64,000 nt of DNA from positions 43,562 through 107,561 of the forward strand of contig NZ_VJOT01000043.1 in the NCBI RefSeq assembly GCF_011087585.1, in the 5' to 3' direction. This DNA is from Neochlamydia sp. AcF84 (GTDB lineage Bacteria > Chlamydiota > Chlamydiia > Chlamydiales > Parachlamydiaceae). Made by a program: the position numbers and the translations under genes. Below are positions 38,922 to 46,770 of the stretch, one piece after another. Every line of letters starts with the position of its first letter. The stretch's first letter is position 1. The notes beneath the pieces are model-generated. The model saw only the letters and a program-made list of their open reading frames with translations. It was not told where the DNA came from and ran no database searches.

Positions 38922-39662
38922 ATGTCGCCTTTTCAAAAAGTGTTGCGTTTTAGATTTTCTAATTTTATTAAACTTTCTCTATCTTCTCTTTTTACTATAG
39001 GAGGAGTATGGTGTCTTTTTATCGCGCTCGCTTATACCGGCTTTCCTTTTGCCGACATAAAAGTAGAGAAGTTTTTTGATCTTGGCTTTTTTTCAGTCTC
39101 GATTTTCGGCCTTATCATATTTTTAACCATGATTCCCTTTCAAGCAGTACAGGAAAGACTATCACCTGGTTTTTTCTCACGCATCTCCAGTAATCCGAGA
39201 GCCCATTTTGGCTTATATATCTTGATCACTTCAGCTATTATTTGTTTTCTTGTAATAGCTCTTCAGCAAATACCCGTTATAGAAAAGTATTTAAGTGAAT
39301 TGTTTTTGGCGCTGACCGTGTCCATTATTTTTGCTATTATATTTCACCATTGTTGGGTAATTCGACATCTTTACCAACCTTACGTCGTTTATAATCATAT
39401 TAAGGAGCTTAAAGGAGAGGAATCGACAGAAGAAACCTGGCTAGAGCTCTTTGAATGTGTATATAAGGCAATCAAACAAGGGCGAGTCAGTGATGCGAGA
39501 AATATTATCAATGTAATTACTCATAATTTTACTCAAGATGTTACTAAAAAAGAAAATAGGATGCTTTATGAGGATCTGACCAACTTGTATACCATAGCTC
39601 GTGATTGTCGGCCGATTGCACGTTTAATGGAAAAGAAATGGCCTTTTCTACTTAATAAATAA
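38922..39662 (+). CDS. Four-helix membrane protein, unknown function
   Basis: A 246-residue protein with four clear membrane segments at about residues 18-40, 50-70, 94-115 and 126-146, then a 100-residue cytoplasmic C-terminal helical domain (EETWLELFECVYKAIKQGR onward). The perfect AAGGAGG ribosome-binding site 7 bases before the ATG implies good translation. No family is recognised. It stands alone in a gene-poor region. Confidence 0.72.
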   Translation: MSPFQKVLRFRFSNFIKLSLSSLFTIGGVWCLFIALAYTGFPFADIKVEKFFDLGFFSVSIFGLIIFLTMIPFQAVQERLSPGFFSRISSNPRAHFGLYILITSAIICFLVIALQQIPVIEKYLSELFLALTVSIIFAIIFHHCWVIRHLYQPYVVYNHIKELKGEESTEETWLELFECVYKAIKQGRVSDARNIINVITHNFTQDVTKKENRMLYEDLTNLYTIARDCRPIARLMEKKWPFLLNK

Positions 39663-40120
39663 AGGTCTCGGGGAAAGGGGTGTGGAAAAAGCCCTCTATA
39701 AAAGGAAGAAATTTTAAAGAATGAATGTCTTTTGAACCTGTTATAAAGTAGAATTTATAATGAATATTTTTATTTAATCCTTACGATATTAAATAATTTT
39801 TATTTAATTAATCATCAAGATTAACTCTATAGATTGTTAACTGGCTTGCTATCCTAAAAATTTTGAGAGGGAGGAGAAAATCTCCTAAAAGTAAGCGTGC
39901 ATGGTTGATTAAATTGCTGAGGCTGAGGGGATGATAGGGATCTAAAAGCACAGCAAATAGAAATAAAAGCTATTTACACCTGCTTTTGGCTTTGCAGATG
40001 CCCACATAATTGCACTTAAATTTCGGTATCTTTCGTGAACGCTTAAGCTTTAAGAAGGCTAAAGAGTACTCATTAATAATATTTTTAGATATTACAGCTT
40101 AACTAATGTAGGGAGATAGA
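39663..40120. other. Intergenic region upstream of the pentapeptide-GATase gene
   Basis: This AT-rich 458-base gap contains no credible open frame. A GGGAG ribosome-binding site ends it, before the ATG at 40121. Confidence 0.35.
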
Positions 40121-41707
40121 ATGAGTAATATCAATAGAGAGGATATTAATAAAAATCAGTATTTACAGCTCTTAAGAGAAATAAAAGATAGAAGAAAAAA
40201 TGATCCGGCCTGCTCAATCAATTTTACGGATTATTTAAAGAAAGGAAATTTTTCTTTAGAAGTGGCCTCTCTTGACTTAAAAGAAATTGGAATAACTGTA
40301 AATCCTATAGAAGGAATGGGATTAAAACCTTATTGGGGCACTGATATTTTAACACACGTAGATTTTAACAGGATTACCTTCAAAAATTGTAACTTTGAAT
40401 ACATAAATTTAACAGGTTCTTTATTTAAAGATTGTTGCTTCATAAATTGCAATCTCCATCATGCAGGGGGACTTAAAATTAAAATGATAAACACATCTTT
40501 CGAGGACTGTACAATGAGGGAGATGTGTTTGGATGGTAGTAGCTTAAACAACATAAAATTTAGTAATTGTGATTTAAAATATGCAGATTTTTATGAAAGC
40601 AATCTCAAATCGGTGGATTTTAATTCTTCTATCTTGATCGGTAGCAATTTCCTAGAAGTTGAAATTGACGAGAGTCGCAGCTGTAATTTTATAAATTGCG
40701 AGCTAACGGACTGCTTACTATTTGATGCTAAACACAAATTTAATAGGATAGGAGGAAAAAAATATGAGGTTACTAAACCTATCATTCTCCTGCCGTGGAA
40801 TTTTTATCAGCCTGGGTTGACCGCTACTAAAGTAAACTTAGCTATAAAAAAGGTAGATGGTATCCCTATAAAGTATAATTATTTGATGAATAATGTTAAT
40901 CTTCTCCTCTTAGATCGGCAGGTAAAAAATCAAATTAGATTAATTCAGAAAAATGCCTCTCTCTGCACAAGCATCCCAGAACAAATTTTGAATGAGATAA
41001 GAGATGATCAACTAAAGCAAATAGAAAATTCGGAAATTTACAAGATCTACTTGATGGCTGTTAAGCTTTCTTCTTATGTCGATGCTATCATTTTACCTGG
41101 AGGAGCTGATCTAGAACCAGAATTTTATGGAGATAAAAAAGGCCCTCACACCCATACGGACTCTGATTATAGACGAAGCTTATTAGAGTTTGCATTGGTC
41201 CAACAAGCCATAATAAAAGATATTCCATTAATGGGCATTTGTAGAGGCGCGCATGTAGGCAATGTTTTTTATGGAGGCACCCTAAAACAGCATATTGAAG
41301 GGCAAGTAAGCCGCCAAATATACCACACGGAAGAACTTTCTGTGGATCAATCTCACAGCCTATTAAGAAAAGTGGTCAATTGCAAATTTAGTAGTATTTC
41401 TGCCCATCATCAAGCTTTAGATAGGATCGGTGATAACTTAAAAGAAATCATTGTTTATCCAAACGAAAAAGAGGAAATTCCTAAAGCTTTAGAGAATGAT
41501 GGGGGAGGAAGTCCTAAAATTTTTCTTCAATTTCATCCTGAATATTTTGTGGATGCTGAAAGAAAAGTAGAGGCTGCTGCTAAAGTAAAAATATCCAAAG
41601 AAAACAAAAAAATATTTAAATCCTTCCTAGAAACTGTAAAACTAATCAAGAAGAGAAAAAAGAGGGTGGAATGTATTAAGGAAATTGTAAAGGAGCAGTT
41701 GATATAA
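40121..41707 (+). CDS. Pentapeptide-repeat protein fused to a class I glutamine amidotransferase (peptidase C26-like)
   Basis: The N-terminal part (about residues 80-205) is a run of A(D/N)LxX-like pentapeptide repeats: FKNCNFEYINLTGSLFKDCC, then SFEDCTMREMCLDGSSL and FSNCDLKYADFYESNL, forming a right-handed beta helix. The C-terminal part (about 215-505) is a class I amidotransferase of the PuuD/gamma-glutamyl-GABA hydrolase type: ILPGGADLEPEFYG near 325, the nucleophile elbow GICRGAH near 373 (catalytic Cys) and QFHPEYF near 469 (catalytic His, Glu). All triad residues are visible, so it may be active. The pairing is unusual; pentapeptide helices often bind proteins, so they may target the enzyme. 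Substrate unknown. Confidence 0.82.
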   Translation: MSNINREDINKNQYLQLLREIKDRRKNDPACSINFTDYLKKGNFSLEVASLDLKEIGITVNPIEGMGLKPYWGTDILTHVDFNRITFKNCNFEYINLTGSLFKDCCFINCNLHHAGGLKIKMINTSFEDCTMREMCLDGSSLNNIKFSNCDLKYADFYESNLKSVDFNSSILIGSNFLEVEIDESRSCNFINCELTDCLLFDAKHKFNRIGGKKYEVTKPIILLPWNFYQPGLTATKVNLAIKKVDGIPIKYNYLMNNVNLLLLDRQVKNQIRLIQKNASLCTSIPEQILNEIRDDQLKQIENSEIYKIYLMAVKLSSYVDAIILPGGADLEPEFYGDKKGPHTHTDSDYRRSLLEFALVQQAIIKDIPLMGICRGAHVGNVFYGGTLKQHIEGQVSRQIYHTEELSVDQSHSLLRKVVNCKFSSISAHHQALDRIGDNLKEIIVYPNEKEEIPKALENDGGGSPKIFLQFHPEYFVDAERKVEAAAKVKISKENKKIFKSFLETVKLIKKRKKRVECIKEIVKEQLI

Positions 41708-41894
41708 AATAGAATTATATCAAGGTTAGCATTATCTTTTAAGGCTTGCATAGATAAATATAAAAATCAAAAACTTAATAAAAATATTTTTATCGATAAC
41801 CTCGCCTAGATCATGTAAGAGAAGCTGCTCGTCAATAAGCCGTTACCTCTACCCACTTAAAGTTTATAAATCTTATCCTATTATTTAAAATTCT

Positions 41895-42422
41895 TCAATT
41901 TACAGGAGGATTAGCATGGACACAAGGGATGATTACAGAAGGATTCTGGTTGCTAAGGAGAGTTTTAAATTCCATAAACTCTTCAGGTTGTACATATCCT
42001 TGCGATGAAGGAGGCTTTTCCCGTTCCTTGGCTACCAAAATTCTGTTAGGCGTGTAATGCTCCGTAAATCGAACTTTAAATAAATTAAAAAGCTGGCACT
42101 CATACCCCTTTGCCTCTTCCCATATATCGGTTACTGAAGGAAGTAGCATGTCACCTTCGGTATAGCTGATTATTCGCATACGCTCACAATGAATAGGGTT
42201 ATATAGCCAGTAAGCAATTTTTATTCTTTTTGTGGGCACTAGATAGTGGGCTGCTGTGAGATCTATCAAGACCTCGTAACCTACCTGCTTTAAGAATGAA
42301 AGAGTTTTTTTTATATCTTCTTTGCTTACTTCTATGATTGCTTCTCCAAGGAAATAAGTTTTATTAATAATTCCCTTTCCTAGCTGAACTTTTAAATTTT
42401 CCAATGTTTCAGAAATATTCAT
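41895..42422 (-). CDS. Orphan NuoC-like (30-kDa NADH dehydrogenase subunit) protein
   Basis: This 175-residue protein has the pattern of complex I subunit C: YEVLIDLTAAHYLVPTKRI, AYWLYNP, then LPSVTDIWEEAKGYECQLFNLF, where NuoC normally reads VPSVTxLWxxAxWxExExYDLF. The C-terminal HPLRKDYP-type motif is replaced by an unrelated tail. No other nuo gene lies near. It may be a divergent paralogue detached from the operon, or a diverging copy with a new role. A complex I function is not safe to claim from this gene alone. Confidence 0.68.
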   Translation of the reverse strand: MNISETLENLKVQLGKGIINKTYFLGEAIIEVSKEDIKKTLSFLKQVGYEVLIDLTAAHYLVPTKRIKIAYWLYNPIHCERMRIISYTEGDMLLPSVTDIWEEAKGYECQLFNLFKVRFTEHYTPNRILVAKEREKPPSSQGYVQPEEFMEFKTLLSNQNPSVIIPCVHANPPVN

Positions 42423-43793
42423 AGGGCTACTCTCCTGTTAAAATGGACTTTTTGGCTAATGGGTGCGCCTATCTTTCCTATCACGCCAAGCTTATCTTAA
42501 ATAAGGCAATTAGATTTGTTGGGTAAAAACTATCTTAAAGAAAAAAAAGCTTTTTGTCTTAAGCACAGGCCGGGTAAAACTCTTAAATTGCTCAACATTA
42601 TTCTCATAGGCTGCTATTCTACTTAAGGTTTGTAAATTGACCCATTACTGCTTGATCAGCTTTTTTTTTAAGATCTTGCCAGGTGAAGCAAGACTTACTG
42701 AAGGGAAAACTAAAAAGCCAGCCACCATATGAAAAGCTACGCAGTCCTGCGGTTTTGCAATACATAATTGATTTAGTTAAAAATTTGATCAATGACCAAG
42801 ATTATTGCTAGGACACGTTACTTGATAAAAAAGCATCCATTAAAAAAATGGCCTTTACCTTTAGGCCTTTTCGGTCAAATATTTAAGTTGAAAAATTTTT
42901 TATAGAAATCCTTCAACCTTTAGATGCTGTTTTGCAGCCAACGAAAAGAGCATGACTCTAAAAAGCCTAGAAACCTCATAAACGCTTTAACCTCACCTGA
43001 AAATTTTCATATCAACACTCCCGGCATTTTGTCAATGTTTTCGATTGTGGAGGAGTGCTAGGCATTATTCGAGAGCTAAAATAAGGATCTAAATAATTTA
43101 ATTATTAAATAACAATTTTTAATATCCAAGGAAACTCGAATATTTATTGAAAAAAAATCCCGTGCTAATAATTATGATAAGAAAAAGGGAGAAATTATAA
43201 AAAATTTTTATATATTAAATAAAATTTTAAGCTAAGATGAAGAAGTGTGAAAATTATTTTGAAAAACTTTAAAAAGAAACAGTGTGAAAAATAAGATAAA
43301 AATGCAAATTATTAGTGACATGATAAAGCAAGCAATTTTTTAATTTAAAGCAATAAACTTTTTAAACAATATTAGCTTCATCCTAATGGATAAAAGTTTA
43401 AAACGGAAACAAGCTAAAGTTTTAAGTTTGCTTATTTGTATAAACTAGAAAATTTTAGACCTTATTTTTTTATCGCTTAGCTGTCGCCCTATGTTAGCTC
43501 TTTATGCTCTAGGTTTTTTCTTCATAAAAGATGCTTTATAAACGTTTAAAGATCATGGTATCTTGAAAGGAATAGAGTATGGAAACTTAAGAGAATATAG
43601 GCATAGGCTATTTTAGTTAATATGCAAAGCTGCTAGATAAGATCTATACGAGAGCTTTTCCATCTTAATTTTTAAATTTCCCCCTCTTCATTGATAAAAG
43701 AAAGCATCTATTAATTTTTGCTTTGATTAATGCATGATTAATTCTTTGATATATTTGCTCTTGATGACTTGATAATTTATTCTGAGGTTTTTT
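42423..43793. other. Gene-poor region of about 1.4 kb
   Basis: I find no credible open frame, tRNA or array. AT content is extreme around 43080-43330. A few short frames exist but none has a start site or recognisable product. It is either decayed accessory DNA or a regulatory gap. Confidence 0.4.
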
Positions 43794-44270
43794 ATGCAAT
43801 ATGCATATGTGTATAGCCAATCCAGGGCTAATTTTGAAATATTTGGGTATAAATTTCGTTTAAATCTGATAGATACCCTTCAAGAGAAGCTTAAAATTGT
43901 GGTAGATCGACCGGTAACGAAATCTCTTGCAGTAAGAACATTAAAGAATATTGAAAGAGAGTCAAATATCAAAGCTTTTCTTACTAAACGAGTAGTAGTA
44001 ATCACCACAACGAGTGTTATAGTGGCAAGTGGTCTTTTTCTACCTAATGCTGCCGCTTCCCTCACTTTGCTTACTTCTACCTATCTTAGGAGCGTGATAG
44101 TTGCTGTAGGTACTATTTTCATCGCTTATGTTATGGCTAATAATAATCTTCCTAAATTATCACAGGCTTATCAAGACCAAGCTAGGCAAGCGCGCTATTT
44201 AATGGAAGAAATTAGAAACAAAGAAGATAATGTGGCTTTCATTTTCCCTAATAGTGAAAGAATTTCTTAA
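43794..44270 (+). CDS. Small membrane protein with a hydrophobic hairpin (possible Inc-like protein)
   Basis: The 158-residue protein has a polar N-terminus of about 65 residues, a bilobed hydrophobic region (VVVITTTSVIVASGLFLP at about 67-84 and SVIVAVGTIFIAYVMA at about 101-116) and a polar tail. Two closely spaced hydrophobic lobes with a short loop are a feature of chlamydial inclusion-membrane proteins. The N-terminal polar part is longer than is common for Inc proteins. No homologue is recognised. Convergent with holC. Confidence 0.5.
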   Translation: MQYAYVYSQSRANFEIFGYKFRLNLIDTLQEKLKIVVDRPVTKSLAVRTLKNIERESNIKAFLTKRVVVITTTSVIVASGLFLPNAAASLTLLTSTYLRSVIVAVGTIFIAYVMANNNLPKLSQAYQDQARQARYLMEEIRNKEDNVAFIFPNSERIS

Positions 44271-44332
44271 TAAAACTGTTTGACTCACTTCTTAGCAAAA
44301 ACACTCTTTAATTTCTTCTTTTTATCTACCCT

Positions 44333-44761
44333 TTACTCCAAAGCTGCCGATTGGGCGATAGTAAACTGCTTGGAAGTGTAAATCTGCTGACGGCGTTGCG
44401 ATTGCGCTAGCTTTTCAGGGTGAGTTTGATCATACAGCTCATAAACAACATTAAATTGATCTGCAATAGGGCTTACTTCGGCGCATAGATTTATCAAAAC
44501 AAGCGCCTGATTTAAATTTTGAGCAGCAGAAGTGATAACCACTTTCTCTGCTGAAGGAGTATTCGAAGCTATATGAGGAAGAAAGCTCTCTGGGAAAAAT
44601 TTCCACAGCAATTCATCGAGATAACGTGTAGCTTGTTCATTGGGAGCGACGATTAAAATGTTATCTCCTAATTCAAAATGATGCTGGATATAATGACAAA
44701 TAGCTCTTAGTTTTTGCTGGTTAGAGCCTACAGGAATGAAAATGATATTAGGTTTTTGCAT
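44333..44761 (-). CDS. holC: DNA polymerase III chi subunit-like protein (HolC)
   Basis: At 142 residues it has the chi-subunit pattern: CHYIQHHFELGDNILIVAP, then ATRYLDELLWKFFPESFLPH, and VVYELYDQTHPEKLAQSQRR near the end. HolC in E. coli links the clamp loader to SSB. It overlaps the upstream DUF502 gene by 14 bases and ends a three-gene unit. Chi is often poorly conserved, so the call rests on the LLWxFxPESFLPH segment and the length. Confidence 0.75.
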   Translation of the reverse strand: MQKPNIIFIPVGSNQQKLRAICHYIQHHFELGDNILIVAPNEQATRYLDELLWKFFPESFLPHIASNTPSAEKVVITSAAQNLNQALVLINLCAEVSPIADQFNVVYELYDQTHPEKLAQSQRRQQIYTSKQFTIAQSAALE

Positions 44762-45407
44762 GATCAGAAACCCCTGGCATGGAAGGAAGCATAATACCGC
44801 AAGACACTAAAAGCTTGAAAGCGTCCTCAACTTTCATGTCAATTAACCTGACTTTATCGGGAGGAAACATCAGAATGAACCCGAAAGTAGGATTAGGGGT
44901 CCCTGGTACAAAAATTGCTATTTTACCTTTTAATTTGCTCTCAGAGGTCTCCTTAAGGGTATTTGAAGTTAAAAAGCCAATAGACAAAGAGTTTTCATGA
45001 GGATAAGGGACAAGCACAACTTGCTTAAAAGATGAGCTGGTAGAAGAAAAAAGAGGATGAATAACATCTTGGAGAGACTTATACACTTTATTGATAATTG
45101 GAATATGACGAATCAAATTATCAGTAAAGCTAAGGAGAGAATACATAAAAAATGTACGAGTTAAAAATCCTATAAAAATAATAAATATAACGACCATGAT
45201 CAAAATAAATAGACGAATAATGATGAGCAGTCCTAGCGTTTTGTCTAAATTCCACAGATAATCATCCGCAGGTTGATAGTAATGAAAAACTTCTTTAAGG
45301 AGATGAATAAAGGGATCGGTCAATAGATTTACTATAAAAGCTACGATAGCTAATGTAAAGATAACAGGCAAAAGGAGTGCCAATCCCGTTAAAAAATATT
45401 TTTTCAT
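44748..45407 (-). CDS. DUF502-family membrane protein, copy 2
   Basis: The ATG at 45407 overlaps the upstream gene's stop (ATGA), so it gives the natural start of this 219-residue protein; an in-frame start at 45485 would place 26 extra residues before the membrane helix. Two membrane segments (KYFLTGLALLLPVIFTLAIVAFI and LIIIRLFILIMVVIFIIFIG) are followed by the DUF502 core with PIINKVYKSLQDVI, then VPYPHENSLSIGFLTS and FVPGTPNPTFGFILM. The biochemical role of DUF502 is unknown. Second of a tandem pair, coupled to holC. Confidence 0.85.
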   Translation of the reverse strand: MKKYFLTGLALLLPVIFTLAIVAFIVNLLTDPFIHLLKEVFHYYQPADDYLWNLDKTLGLLIIIRLFILIMVVIFIIFIGFLTRTFFMYSLLSFTDNLIRHIPIINKVYKSLQDVIHPLFSSTSSSFKQVVLVPYPHENSLSIGFLTSNTLKETSESKLKGKIAIFVPGTPNPTFGFILMFPPDKVRLIDMKVEDAFKLLVSCGIMLPSMPGVSDHAKT

Positions 45408-46075
45408 AAGGGTACGCTCGGGGATGTAGATAAAATATCTGCAGGGGGTAATAAAGGATGAAATGGGACAGAAATTACTCCGCAAGAAATGATATATTTA
45501 AAAGCTTCTTCCACACTCATATCCAAATAAATAAGTTCATTTTTTTTAAACATCATTAAAAAACCAGAAGTCGGATTGGGAGTGCAGGGAACAAAAATAG
45601 CCATTAGCTCTTCATCTGAATGGCTGCCTAAACCTACCATATTCTCTCGGGTAATCAGACCTATACAATAAGTGGTCGCATTTGGATAGGGCACCATGAC
45701 AACTTGCTTAAAAGATTTGCCTTCTGAAATAAATAATGTTTTGATTACATCTTTACAAGTATTGTAAACGGAGCGAATAAAAGGAATGCGTCGTAAAATT
45801 TTTTCTGTAAATCGGAGAATATATCTCACTATAAGCCAACGTCCAATCATTCCCACGAAGACAGTAGAGAAAAAGATAAAGACCAAAATAATAACTTGGC
45901 TGATTAAATGTTGCAGTTGAGGTGGAGTTTTTTCAAGAAAATGATTTTGCCGAAGGATTTCTTTAGTGATGCCTGCAAAAGGGTCAGTGAGCTTATTAAA
46001 AACAAAAACTACGATAACGATAGTCAAAGTTAAAGGCAAAAGAACGGCAAGACCTGTAATGAAATGTTTTTTCAT
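45404..46075 (-). CDS. DUF502-family membrane protein, copy 1
   Basis: This 223-residue protein is paralogous to the following one. Shared markers are the N-terminal MKKHFITGLAVLLPLTLTI helix, a second membrane segment (VIILVFIFFSTVFVGMIG), PFIRSVYNTCKDVI, MVPYPNATTYCIGLI and FVPCTPNPTSGFLMM, and the closing DMSVEEAFKYIISCG. The pair probably arose by tandem duplication. Its stop overlaps the next start by four bases, so the two are translated together, perhaps as a heteromer. Confidence 0.85.
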   Translation of the reverse strand: MKKHFITGLAVLLPLTLTIVIVVFVFNKLTDPFAGITKEILRQNHFLEKTPPQLQHLISQVIILVFIFFSTVFVGMIGRWLIVRYILRFTEKILRRIPFIRSVYNTCKDVIKTLFISEGKSFKQVVMVPYPNATTYCIGLITRENMVGLGSHSDEELMAIFVPCTPNPTSGFLMMFKKNELIYLDMSVEEAFKYIISCGVISVPFHPLLPPADILSTSPSVPL

Positions 46076-46185
46076 AAAGCCACTATAACAGAAGAGAATT
46101 AATTATTCAAAAGATGTGATGATAAAGCGCTCTTGTAAATAGAGAAAGAGGGTTTAAAGCTCAAATATTAAAATTTTTAATTCAG

Positions 46186-46770
46186 TTACATTTCTAATGC
46201 ATAGATGAAACGCCAAGGGAGGTGAGCATGTTCACCTGCATAGTCGATGCCTACACGTGGTCCTATTATTAAATTCTTTTTTTCGCAACAAATATGATGA
46301 TCCTCTAGCCAGATAAGAGGCCCTGTCAATAGTAAACCATTATGGATAGTATCGATGCCTAAAGCTTGCGTTAATGTTCCTGGCCCGCCCGCAAGGCTAG
46401 CTTTATTTTTAGTTTTATAGCGCCGTTTAATCATTTGCTCAACGCCAATAGTAGGTTTAATAGCGCGAATCAAAATAGCATGGGGAATTTCAATACTGTT
46501 AGTAACAATATTAAACATGGCATGAATTCCATAGATGCGATACACATAAGCATGCCCACCAGCATGATACATCACTTCATTACGTTTGGTACGGCGGCCG
46601 CCATATGCGTGAGAAGCTCGATCTTCGGGACCTCTGTAAGCTTCCGTTTCAGTGATAATTCCTCCCGTATAAACACCATTGATACAGGTCATCAATACTT
46701 TGCCTAATAGCTCTTGGCTAATCTGCAAAACATCGTCTCTTAAATAAAAATCTAAAGGAAGTTTTTCCAT
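46186..46770 (-). CDS. 3-methyladenine DNA glycosylase (Mpg/AAG family)
   Basis: This base-excision repair enzyme removes alkylated purines from DNA. The 194-residue protein has the family landmarks TETEAYRGPEDRASHAYGG, TKRNEVMYHAGGHAYVYRIY and the C-terminal GPRVGIDYAGE. The glutamate of TETEAYRG acts as the general base in this family. The ATG overlaps the stop of rnr by one base (TAATG), so it is the second gene of an rnr operon. Confidence 0.93.
   Translation of the reverse strand: MEKLPLDFYLRDDVLQISQELLGKVLMTCINGVYTGGIITETEAYRGPEDRASHAYGGRRTKRNEVMYHAGGHAYVYRIYGIHAMFNIVTNSIEIPHAILIRAIKPTIGVEQMIKRRYKTKNKASLAGGPGTLTQALGIDTIHNGLLLTGPLIWLEDHHICCEKKNLIIGPRVGIDYAGEHAHLPWRFIYALEM

Noticed and set aside
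41895..42422. Functional complex I operon at this locus
   Set aside because: Only one nuo-like gene is present and its conserved C-terminal motif is lost.
42423..43793. Hidden RNA gene or transposon in the 1.4-kb empty region
   Set aside because: No cloverleaf, transposase fragment or terminal repeat could be identified by eye.
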